The position numbers and the translations under genes are program-made. Of a stretch of 64,000 bases of DNA, positions 12,301 to 22,946 are shown piece by piece. The stretch covers positions 113,624-177,623 of the forward strand of contig MU401522.1 of the NCBI GenBank assembly GCA_022579005.1, written 5' to 3'. Every line of letters begins with the position of its first letter. Within the stretch, counting starts at the first letter, position 1. The notes under the pieces are model-generated. The model saw only the letters and a program-made list of their open reading frames with translations. It was not told the origin of the DNA and searched no databases. Source of the DNA: Poronia punctata (taxonomy: Eukaryota > Ascomycota > Sordariomycetes > Xylariales > Xylariaceae).

Positions 12301-12880
12301 AACGTTTTTAGTAGCTTTTAAAAACATATAAGCTTTAAGCTAGTTATTTAATATAATAAAAGTTGCCTTATTTAGCTATAAAAAAAACAAAATATAAGTA
12401 GTTATACTTTTATTAATAAATAATTTATAAATATTTTGCTTTTTAATAAGTTAAAGTTTTTTAAAAGCTAACTATTGCTGCTAATATTATTAATTTTAGT
12501 ATTGTTATTAATAGTTATGCTAGTAGTAATTAATATAATAAAGCTTTTTATAATTTATTTTATAGTAATAATAGCTTTATACTATAATTTTACTTTTACT
12601 TAAGCTGCTATTATAAAATTTTGCTAAAAATTAGTAGTTTATAGCTATTTGCTTTTAATATAAACTAGCTTTTAAAAATATACTACCTACCTTTAGTAAT
12701 AAGTTTTTAAAAGCTAGTTTGTATTAAAAAGTAAAAAATATAGCTATTTTTAGCATTATTTAGCACTTAAAATAGTAACGCGTGCTAAGTATACTAAAAA
12801 TACAAAAAAAAAATCTATTGTCCTACTTCTAACAATATACTATAAATTTTTGCTATTTTACTATACTAAATTAAGCTAAG

Positions 12881-14122
12881 TACACAGTCTAGCGTCTAAA
12901 ACAGTACATAGGTCCACATTAAAAAAAAGTTCCCAGATTCTTTAGGTGGCAGCCGAACTGGCCCTTAGACTCTGTTCCTCTTTAGACAGGTTGACAATCA
13001 TCTAACCTGATGTCTAGTGTTATTAGTAGGATGAGGGCAAAAATGGTAAGCAAACTTTATATTCGCGTTAAGAATGTTTTACCTTTACACATTTTTGCCC
13101 GTGACCGAGCTGTACTTGTACGTGATTGCAGGATTGCGGTCTACCAAGTCTAACATCTCATCTCTACTTTTGTAGATCAAGCATAGTACGTGTGTAGGTA
13201 GTCAGCAACCAGAATATACTCCGCTTGCCAACATATATTTCCAGCGAATAGGTAGTATTATCCAGATGTAAACATCGATGATCAACTCCTAGACTACGGG
13301 CCCTGGCCCCCTGGTAACTACCTTCCATTCCCAGCGGACCAAACGTCACCGTACAGCAGTACCAGGCCGCCGGTTATTATCTGGTGGTCAAGATTGTTAT
13401 CGCCCGGGCCGAGAGTGGATTCAAAATGCAGTTACAGCTAGGTTAGTTCAGTTTCAACTTGTACTTTGCTATAATGGTGGCAGATTTTGGTCAAAGTCCT
13501 GGGGGAGGTGGTGTTTAGCAACTGCTCGGTAGCCACTTGCCAGACAGACGCCGGGTTTCGGCTTCAGTTTTGCCCGTGGTAAAAATATAAGGCTGTCGGT
13601 GTAACTTTCGAGGCAGGTGCCGGTTATCGTTGGAGGTAGGTACCAATCTACTTACCCGTACTTGCAGAGAACATCCCCGGCCATTATTTGAGCAGGTAAA
13701 TGCCCAACCTACATCTCATGAAATGTCCGCCGCAAACAAGCCAGCTTGATCTGCATACGCGTAGATCACCATGTCTGTAACATAGTATTTACCATACACT
13801 GGCAGACTGGCAAGCGACATATATTACTTACGTGTCTCACTGAGTCACTTCAGACCACGCAAGCATGCAGATACCCCAAACCGAGTGGATGTAACGAAAA
13901 CCGATCTATCTTGTGATGATCTATTCTATCCAAGCCGAAAATCTAACTCCTGACTCCGACATTTGAAATCCGCCCATTATATCATATACATTATTAATAG
14001 TGGCGCCAGAAATTATACCCACGCTCTACCCGACCAGTAGCTCAGGCAGCCCAAGCAGATAGCTTCCGTGCTTTCCTCCAGAGGAAAGATTGTACACGCG
14101 GGAGATCAACTCAAACGATTAC
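12881..14122. other. Gene-free region between AT island 1 and the permease gene
   Basis: Composition returns to normal within a few tens of bases near 12890. The region includes the 3' flank of the leftward permease gene and a short inverted repeat at 13034-13100. No further gene is supported. Confidence 0.6.
13034..13100. repeat. 67-bp inverted repeat (hairpin-forming)
   Basis: The left arm GGGCAAAAATGGTAA pairs with the right arm TTACACATTTTTGCCC across about 36 bp; the arms match apart from one inserted base. It lies just outside AT island 1. It could be a tiny non-autonomous transposon relic or a structured RNA element. I saw no convincing target-site duplication. Confidence 0.6.
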
Positions 14123-15916
14123 CTATAGCTCGACGATGGGTCCCGTGTAAATCTTCCTTGCCCACGTGACATAGTAGATGACACTAAACGAGACCACGCC
14201 CCCAAAGACAACCACTGCCCAGTTGAAGTTCTCGGGCGTAACCTCCCTCGCGGGCGGCCAGAAGCTGAAGAAGAAGACAAATATGAGGTAGCCGCACGAG
14301 AAGACATTGTTCGCGATGCCGAACGCTCCGCCAAGGCGCCATGGCCCCCACGTCAGATCTTCGCCCATTGTGTTGGTTAGCGTGTCGTCGTCAGCGTCTA
14401 GCCGGACACGGATGGCACCGGTGACTCTGCGGTAGAGGAGCAGACATGACGCGATGAGGTATGACCCGAAGAGGCCGGCTATCGAGATGGAGATGACGCC
14501 GTTGAACGCTACCGAGTTCCCAAAGTTTACCAGCGATAGCAACATCGAGATGATGACCGTCACTAGTACCGAGTACTCGGGGATGCTCGTCCGCGGGCTG
14601 ATTTTCTTCAGAACTTGCCAGCCGGGCAACCCACGATCACGTGCAAAAGCCCAGTAGATCCGTGACGTGGAAGCCAGGCATCCTGTGGTAGCGCTGAAGG
14701 ACATGATAACGACGATAGAAGACATTATGGCCGCTGCCGCAGTCGACCCTACCGCGTTCTTGAAGATGGCCATGAACGGATACTGGGGGTTTTCGGCCAG
14801 TGCCGTGTCGATATCGCCAAGCGAGTATAGAGTAGCAAGCAACATGGCAAGACCTAGCGTTCCGTTTACCGTGAGCCCCGTCATCAGGGATCGAGGCACC
14901 ACAACGGCGGCATTCCGGATCTCTTCGGACATCTAGCGGCGTGTTAGAGTGGCTTCTTCCATAGTGATATATAATTCCAAGACTCACGTGGATGGCGCCG
15001 TCACCGCCCAAAAAGGCAAAAACGTTACCGATGATGCCGACACCAAAAGACAAGCCCTGCGTCTGCCACATTCCCGCGTTGACCCATGTGTCGAAGACAT
15101 CTTTGGCTGAACCATGGGGACTTAGAAGTGCTATGGGTAAGATTACGGCGAAGAAACCGAGGATGTGCAGTACGAGAACCAGGCCTTCGAACTTGGCGAG
15201 GAGGCCTCCAACAGCGGTGTTGATGCCGTAACTGAAAAGCACCACAGCCCAGAACAACAATGTGCCGTGCCAGCTTTTCATGACAGCGGCATATTCCGGA
15301 TGCGTCAGAAGAATGAGACCCTGGATCATGGTGCCCGTAACAAAACCGCCCGAGGCGACTAGGGCTTGCCACCCGGTGATGGCTAGCCACCCGGTCAGAT
15401 AGCCCAAAAACTTTCTGCAGGACGAAGGCGCCAGCATGGATACCCAGTGGTATTGACCGCCCGAAGTTGGTGCCATGGAAACGAGTTCAGACAGAGTCGC
15501 AAAGACCGAGAGGGTGCCCACCCACACGACAAGGAACCCATAGAGAATACCAGATGGCCCGCCACTGCTTGCTCGTTAGTGACCGGTGTGCGTTAGCAGA
15601 AAGGGGAGGCTTTATAGTTTACTTCTGTAGTCCGGCGAGAAATGTGCTATGCCACTGTTAGCTTAGGTGCCCGGGTGATACACAAAACAACTACGGCGCA
15701 ATGGCCATCATGTTATACGTACGTCAAAGACCCCTCCCATGTAATGAGTACCGTACAGCTGAAGCCAAGAATAGCCATGAAGCCAAAGTTGCGCCTCAAC
15801 ACCGGCTTCTTGCCTAACCGCGTCAGCGTGGCGTCGTCGCGGACAACCGAGGCCAGCGTCGTCTCCTTCACATAGACTCCCTTCTCCTCGAAGCTGATGG
15901 CATCCATGTTATCCAT
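14123..15916 (-). CDS. Amino acid/choline permease of the APC superfamily
   Basis: Plasma-membrane transporter of the fungal amino acid-choline (GABA permease-like) group, 526 aa in three exons: 15723-15916, 14988-15564 and 14123-14932. Introns of 158 and 55 nt have GTACGT...CAG and GTGAGT...TAG ends. Visible family features are ITWEGSLTGGPSGILYG in the first membrane region, the loop SMAPTSGGQYHW, the block GGDGAIHMSEEIRNA crossing the second intron, VPRSL, and SRIYWAFARDRGLPG. About twelve hydrophobic segments can be counted. The N-terminus (MDNMDAISFEEKG) is short and polar and the C-terminus ends RKIYTGPIVEL. Length and order of motifs fit a complete transporter. Substrate (GABA, choline or another amino acid) cannot be assigned from sequence alone. 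Confidence 0.92.
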
Positions 15917-17267
15917 GTTAATTGGTGGTAAAAGTGTAAGTACGGTTGACGAAAGGTATGTGAAGTGTATTATGAAATGCAAGCTCAAAGGAAGATACTA
16001 GGAACTCGACCGTGATGATGATACAGTCAACTCAAAAGATTCCCGAGAACATGCCCGGGGAATCTATCCATTACATACTCGAGCACAAAAGCCCTGATCG
16101 GAACATTCCGTCAACCTCGGCGGTGGCGACATCGCATGAAGTGGTGAATCTAGCCTCCGGACAAAATGTATTACGGCGTCTTTCTTTCTTTTTTCTGGAT
16201 GCTCCCTTGGAATACCTGGTCAGTCTTGAACTTTGATCGATCGTCGAGTGTCCGTATGGCTCGAATTGCACTGCAACGAGACACGGCTACCATGGCGAGT
16301 AGCAGAGTTCCACACTCAAAATCATCGCTTTTCTCTAACCCCTCCGCTCCTACCTTCCACTCTGCGACTCGAGAGGGGTAGATATGCCGAGACCAGGGGT
16401 AAGTAGATCCAGTTGTTGTCTAACCTAGACCCTATGGTTTCCAAGTCACAGCTTCCGCTGAAGACACCAAGAGGCTGGTAGTTATGTATCTAATGTATGT
16501 TGAAGAGGACAAAACAGTCCTTTCGCCATCATTTCTGAATCTCTGGTTCCTGAGCCATAAAGTGGTCGAGTAATAGCCCCGGCCAATCGTGTTCACCGTT
16601 GTGAGACAACCTATTGCACAACGTCCAGATCAGGTACGTTTAATGGGGTTTCTGGAGCCACCGAAACTGGACAAGAAAGACCTGGCCCGTGTCTAATACA
16701 CTTATTTATCCCTAGCTACGCCACCTCCCTTTCGTTATAGAGTCTCTTGGCTTACTGTAAGGTTTCAGAACATGAAGATTACCCCTTGATAGCCCCAAGA
16801 CAAAGACTAGGAAAAATAACTGGTCGTCTCTCTCGTCCTGCTGCGATATTGGTATCAATTGAGGTCGAGTTTCGCCATCAGCCATTTTTCTACACTGAGA
16901 CATGATTCTATTCTACCCAGGTAAAGGAAAGGGGCAACGGTGCCGAACTACGCGCAAACCTGGGAACTAAAAGGTATTTTCCAACCCTGTACGTTTTACA
17001 GAGCAACATACAGAATGGTAGGTAGGTAGCATAGCAGATCCCTCACCTGTCCCTATAAATTAATTGTAATGATACGTTAGCATTAAAAGAAGCTATCACA
17101 ACAACCAAAATCGCCCAGGAGATAAACTAAACATTAGGATATTTCCGAGAGTAATAATTAAGCATTCCGATTTGGACTAAGTTTAGATAGATACCTAGAT
17201 AAAGTAGATATCTGAGTAAACAGCACACACACAAAACACACACCCTTATCCCCCGCCACATCACCAT
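15917..17267. other. Intergenic: permease promoter and 3' flank of the rhodopsin-domain gene
   Basis: About 1.35 kb between two leftward genes. Several short open frames lack protein-like features. The interval just right of 15916 should carry the permease promoter. Confidence 0.6.
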
Positions 17268-18605
17268 TTACCGACCATTATTGCAATGACCCAAGTAATA
17301 ACCACCATCCGACCCAACCACCGCCATATCCCTCGTCGACGAGGACGCCAAAGCGGCCTCCTCGGAATCTCGATCATCCACCCTCGCAACACCAGACTCC
17401 AAGCTCTCCATAAACGGCTTCAGGTACGGCCCACAAGCAGTGACCACACTGGCCGACAAGACGGCCTGGTTCAGAATCGTGGGTAACCATAGATCAACGG
17501 TGATGTCTACAAATGGGAAAGCGTCTAGGAAGACGATGAGTTGTGCTACGGAGAGGATGATGACACTGTATTTTTGTGCGATTAGCTAAGAGGGATGGAT
17601 GATGATTATGATGAGGAGAGAAAAGGGGGAGGGGGGGGGAGGGGGGAGGTGACTTACAAGATTCGCGTAGAAAATATCACCAGAACAGCTGTCCGTCTAG
17701 CAAGAGACATATGTAGCTTGGAAATAATCAAAAAGTATAGAGCGATTATACATGTTTCCGTAGCAATGTTTGCGGCGGATATATATATCCACCAGGATTT
17801 CTTTATTTTTCCCCCGGCTCAAGAATCAGCTTGCTTGCAGATAACGAAAAAAAAAATTTAAAAGGGGGAGGGGGGAGGGGAGGATACATATACATACCCT
17901 ATCTATACATTCATTCCCACCGACATAATCCCAAGGCGTCGGAAGTGCGCATTGGAAAAGCTCCGTGACGACACCCGAGACTAACCAGAACCCGACGACG
18001 ATCCGGAGAACCCAGACTAGCCGGCGGTGGTGGACGTTGCTCGGACTCAGTTGTTGGATGAAGGCTGATATCGACCATTTGACTAGTGCCAGGGCTAGGA
18101 GTTGGAAGACGAAGCTGATGTATTCTGCCTTTTTTTTTTAATTACGTTTGTCAGCTTTCAGAATTAAGAGGTTGGGGTTTTTTTTTTTTTTTTTTTTTTT
18201 TTCCCTCCCCTTTGGAAATGAAAGTGAAAAATTGAAAAAGACTCACTTTGAGAAAGTTTTCGATTGCCGTTTCGCTCAGACTATTTCCCGGTTTTCCTAG
18301 ACCGAAAGATGCGCCCATGGATATTGCTATACATTGGGCTAGATAGACGGACTATGTTACATATCAAAAGTTAATTAGTAAAAGAAACTGTCAAGAGGAA
18401 TGGAAGGGAGGGAGGGTAATTAAATTAATTAATATACCTGAGCTGCTAACATGAGCCAGTCGTCCCAGGCCAGTTTCCTCGTCATGGCGAATTTGGTCCC
18501 TAGTCGTGCTCCGACGCTTAGCATTGCTGCGACGAGGAGAAACCATAGTAGGATTTGAAAGACGGTGCTTTCGTCGTTGGCTATGATGGTTCCTTTTCTG
18601 TCCAT
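17268..18605 (-). CDS. Fungal rhodopsin-domain seven-helix membrane protein
   Basis: Five exons join in frame to 314 aa: 18438-18605, 18247-18351, 17898-18128, 17658-17800 and 17268-17565 (introns 86, 118, 97 and 92 nt). The product fits the fungal rhodopsin-like integral membrane family: a first helix at residues 15-37, the WDDW motif at 47-50, helix starts ALVKWSISAF, the conserved Cys in LFQCALPTPWD and NECIDR, the FSTRI block and the terminal TACGPYLKPFMESLESG. Cellular role is unknown for most members; some affect pathogenicity or secondary metabolism. Introns 2 and 3 use acceptors preceded by A (AAAG) rather than CAG/TAG, chosen because they restore the family sequence. Intron 2 contains a 25-nt A tract in the sense strand (T run at 18178-18202). 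The C-terminal tail is short. Confidence 0.82.
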
Positions 18606-20730
18606 TGTTTATCTAGGTATCTATACTTTAAAGGGTTGGTTGTCGCCAGGTAAAAAGGGGAAGGGAGTTTGAGAGTGATTTGATTATAAAGTTTGAACTT
18701 GAACAAAATGCCGAGTAGGGTTTGTTGAGTAAGGTAGGTAGGTCCGTTTGTTAATAGACTTAAGGTTAGATATATCATGAATTGGAGCTTTTGAACAACT
18801 CTTAATTATGAAAAGGTCGGGGAAGGAGGCTCATGTTAATAATGCAAACTAGAAACTGGGCAGAGACACGAACATCCCGTGTCTAAGTAGGCTGGTAGGA
18901 GTGAATTCGAGAGGGTTTAGATCTTCATTAAAGATCTAACCTATCTCCTGCAAGTGGACAGCCGGAGAAGAAAGAGAGCAGGTAAGTATATTCTCACCTG
19001 TGGTTGGTGTTTACTCTATGACTACCTAGTATCGACACATGTTTCCCAGCCTCATTAAGGTACCCATTGAATATCAAACCTATGTCATTTCTGTTTCTAC
19101 TAGAAGTGGTATATCGAACTTTTTGGCTAAGAATAGTGTAGGTTAGTGCTTGAGGTCCCGTCCCGCTCCTTGACTGACTGACTGACAACGCCACATAAGA
19201 GAATCCGACACGAAAATTGAAAGACAAATGTGGGGGAGGGGGCAAGACAATAGGTACATTTCACCTACAATTGAAGCAGGGAAAGAAAGATAAACAACAT
19301 CCTTCTACGCGACAAGTATTACAACGCTGAAGTGGGAGTAGTTACCTAGAGGCTAGACGTAACGGTAATGTCCCAGCCTTCGTTGGTCAGACTTGGGAAA
19401 ATGGTCTTTATACAATCTGTCTACCGCACTCCCTACCTACCTAATAATATTCGGGGCATGGAGAAAGAAGAAAGGCCTATCCAAGTAAAGCGAGATGCGG
19501 ATCAAGGTCAAGCCTAAATCACATACATTTTGTGAGGTTGGAACCTCTGCTCTAAGTCCAATAACTGAGAACCCTTCAACTACGGGCCGACTTACCTTTA
19601 TCACCAACACGACCTTTGGTCATGGATAGTTTGCAACGGTGATGACGGTTGAAGGCCGATATGCTGAATTTAGTTAAACTTTTAGTATTTTCATGCACCT
19701 TTTGCAAGCAGATCCTAGGTCAGCAGATCCTAGGTCAGGATAAGCCCCATGTTCTAACCACCGATGAACCTCGTCTTAACAAGTATAATTTGAATCGACT
19801 CTATCCAGATTGGACGGACCACTTGCTATGATTACTGGCTACTGCGATGTCTTGCCAGAGGTGGTCACCTTTCCCAGAAACCCCAGAGAGTGACTGACAG
19901 GAGGCATGGCTCCTCTGGATTGAATCACGGGCCCCATTTGGCCCTGACCCCCGACCCCCGACTAGTGACCTTTCAAAAGTCGCATGGACTTGCATGTCAT
20001 ACTACCATCATACTAACCTAGGTTAAGCCGGTACCTGCATTTTACTCTGCCGGGTAAGCCCATGAGGAAGGAGTCTTAACCTTAACTTTATACCTATCTA
20101 TCCGCTCCCATAGTTCTTTCTCCATGGTGTCCCTGAAAGGCTAATTGTGCAATGCCGTGTACGAGTATATCTCATGGCTTGCCGGGAAGGGAGAGCCACG
20201 CCTTTTCCGCACGGACCCCAGCAGTGTATGGACTACCTATAGTAAATAGATGTGCACACATGGTGCTGAACAAAATTCCCAATCCTACTACTAAGAGCAA
20301 ATGTATCTGGATTGTTATTCAGCTTTAATAGAAGTAACTCTTGGGAAAAGGATCACCGGATGCCTTCAAAACTAGCAACCAAGGGTTGTTGTTATGTAAA
20401 ACTTTACTTAGCTGGGTTAGGCAAGGCTCTATATGGAAGTCATATGAGTAAGCAAACATAGACACAAAAACGCGTGCCATCCGCATGCGCAGACACAAGT
20501 ATGCAATTATTACCACATCTTCTAGTATAACCCCCGAGATCGGGAAAAAAGACGTTGAAAAGGTCGTCTGACCGGAAAGGATCTAGGCCATGGTCCGCTT
20601 CCCCGGACCCCGGAGGGATGTTTTTTTTTTTTTTTTTAGCTTTCAAAGAGTCGGTGAAGATGCGGCGCAAAAATGTTGTTCTCGTGACAAGGTCGAGGCC
20701 AATGAGTTTAACCAAGCTGACACCGACCAA

Positions 20731-20766
<36 letters not shown>

Positions 20767-21742
20767 GGGCAAACACGGGACGTTATTAAAAGTGCAAGTA
20801 TAACAATACATACAAGTATTTCGCATCTTGAGTTCCAGTCTGAATTAATATGGATATTAAGCATACCTGCACCTGGTTAGTTTATACATGTACAAACATT
20901 CCTGCCCACAGGATCCGACATAATGGCAACCAATCACCGGTAATGCAGAGTAATGTAAATGCGGAACTAACCTAGGATACACAGGACAGGGTTCCCATCA
21001 ACAATACATGATTGAATCGGACTTGTACTCGGTACTAGTTTTCCTAGATTAGTTTCTTGTGATATAGAAGTTGAGATAAGGTTGTGTAAGTGTTGTGGCA
21101 AAAGGGCTTGACACCCCAGGAAAACCATGTACGACGGGGAATCTGGCGAGTGCCTCGTCGTTAGACTACCCGATAACAAAATATGTGAGACTGGGAAAAT
21201 GTAATTACCGATTGCCTACGTCCCTACTCGTAGTAAAATGGAGCTTGACGGAGAAAGTCGGGTGGAACATGGCATTCCTTCTCAGGGGGTCATTCATGGA
21301 AAGCCACCAAAATACATCGCCCACTATCGTTAAAGTGTATTTCCAGTTTTCAGATCTGGTTTAAACCGTTGAAGTATAAATGTATGTGGGCATATATATA
21401 GTGACTTAACCATGGTATCATTTCTGCAAGTTACACGTATATATTGATTAGACCGCCCGGTGTATGCAGTGTTTGTTTGCATCGCCATCTGGGTTGCAGT
21501 GTGGCAGATTAATTATTGTTTTTGTTACAGGGGATTGATGTAAGGGTTGACGGTAACCTTTTTCCTATCGGCCACCGTTATCGCGTCGATGAAATCATAC
21601 CCTTGTGTGGAAGTACATTTGTACCTGGCTCCAATCTTTACGGCCCACCTGGACGGGGGAAAAAATAAAAATTCCCTAGACTGCTCCCCTGACCGACACT
21701 ACTCGTAGGTTAGTAGATAGAGTCCAGTACCCTATCTGAGAC
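18606..21742. other. Gene-poor region with A/T tracts
   Basis: No gene is supported in about 3.1 kb. Near 18606 lies the upstream region of the rhodopsin-domain gene. A T17 tract and an A30 tract flank 96 bp at 20621-20763. The short open frames that cross those tracts are chance products of homopolymers. Confidence 0.55.
20621..20763. repeat. T17 and A30 homopolymer tracts flanking a 96-bp segment
   Basis: A run of 17 T (20621-20637) and a run of 30 A (20734-20763) enclose a 96-bp unique-looking segment. The arrangement could be two unrelated slippage tracts or the trace of a retroposed RNA. No internal promoter boxes or target duplication were recognised. Confidence 0.6.
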
Positions 21743-22281
21743 CAGGGTTGTAAATTAGTAATACTAATGTAGTAAATGCCTATACTAATACTACATGTAG
21801 TTAGTAACAGGCTATACTAATACTACAAGGGTTAGTAATTGTCTATACTAATACTACATGTAGTAATACTACTGTAGTATGTAGTAGTACTACAATTACT
21901 ACAAAATACTAATTTTTTAATTAAAAAACAGTATAAACACTGTATAAAAAGCAAAACACTATTATATATACAGTGTATATATACAGTATATAGTAAACAA
22001 TACACTGTATATTATTTAATTGATTTTTTATTATTTAAAAAGAAAAAAAAACAATTAAAAAAATTCGGAAAAATTCGGAAAAAATTCGGAAAAATTATTG
22101 TAGTAATTTTGTAGTAATTGTAGTAATACTAAAAATTACTACAAAATTACTACATTTTTTGTAGTATAGTAATAGCCTATACTAATACTACATTAGTATT
22201 GAGATCTTGTTACTACACCGTTACTACATGTAGTATTACTACATGTAGTACCAATTACTACATACTAATTTAACAACCCTG
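21743..22281. mobile_element. 539-bp hAT-type MITE with perfect 8-bp target duplication
   Basis: The element starts CAGGGTTGTAAATTAGTA and its other end reads, on the minus strand, CAGGGTTGTTAAATTAGTA: about 18-bp terminal inverted repeats differing by one base insertion. It is flanked by TCTGAGAC at 21735-21742 and again at 22282-22289, an exact 8-bp duplication. CAGGG termini plus an 8-bp duplication are hallmarks of the hAT superfamily. There is no coding capacity. The interior is AT-rich and full of GTAGTA/TACTAC words, including copies of the palindrome TACTACATGTAGTA, clustered in both subterminal regions, and a central run of three AATTCGG repeats near 22068-22093. It is a non-autonomous element that would need a transposase from elsewhere. 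Confidence 0.9.
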
Positions 22282-22289
22282 TCTGAGAC

Positions 22290-22946
22290 AGACAGACGAT
22301 GCCAACCAGGTAGACTAGGCATCTACAAGAAGTCACAGTACAAATGCAAGCAGTCTCCTTCTACTAGAAAATAAGTATTGCGACTACATAGTGTCAAGAT
22401 ACCAAGAGGGAGAGCACCTCCCGTACATCAATACCTACATGTAGTGGCGGTGCCGGTGCTTGCCTCGTGACTCTTGAACCTCATTTCACAAGTTTGTCAT
22501 GAAGGGGCCCGGCCCAGTACTAGTAGTAAAAGGGGGACATTATCGTGTACCCAACCTTGGAAGTGCTTCAGTTTATTTATTGGGTCTGGATAGTGACAAC
22601 TCAGCCCTACATACATAGTGCAGTTTCCTTCGACTTGAAAACTTGTTCGAGTCGTCGCTGGTAGTACAATGCAATGCACTACTATCTATTATCTCAGGAC
22701 CTAATTTGACACGATACGCTCCGAGGGCAGTATGTAGACAACGTCTCGCTCTCTCTTCTTCTTTTGTTGTCGTTTACCATTGCAAGATCCCTTCATTTCG
22801 CATCATTTGGTAATAATTACCTTACGGTCTCTCACGTTTCTCACTTGCATGTTCCTTGTCAGCCGACGCTGCTGTCACGTATTGAGCATTTAGCTATTGG
22901 CTTCACGTTATTTGTAGACGACGACGTGTAAGAAGACGTGCAGGAA
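22290..22946. promoter_or_regulatory. Upstream region of the 838-aa gene
   Basis: About 650 bp between the MITE and the rightward gene. A pyrimidine-rich stretch (CTCTCTCTTCTTC) lies near 22745-22765, as is common in fungal promoters. No TATA box or transcription start can be fixed. Confidence 0.4.

Larger units (their letters stand above)
6766..12880. repeat. AT island 1: gene-free, RIP-like mutated transposon DNA
   Basis: About 6.1 kb of roughly 80% A+T sequence, packed with stops in all frames and bounded on both sides by normal GC DNA. Surviving cytosines sit almost only after A or G: in 10261-10560 I counted about 25 C on the plus strand, none preceded by T or C. This is the end product expected from heavy C-to-T mutation of repeated DNA (RIP). 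Homology with island 2 and an internal direct repeat support a transposon origin. No gene can be supported. Confidence 0.85.

Noticed and set aside
20590..20880. Frames with poly-Lys or poly-Phe runs
   Set aside because: They are translations of the A30 and T17 homopolymers and have no other coding signal.
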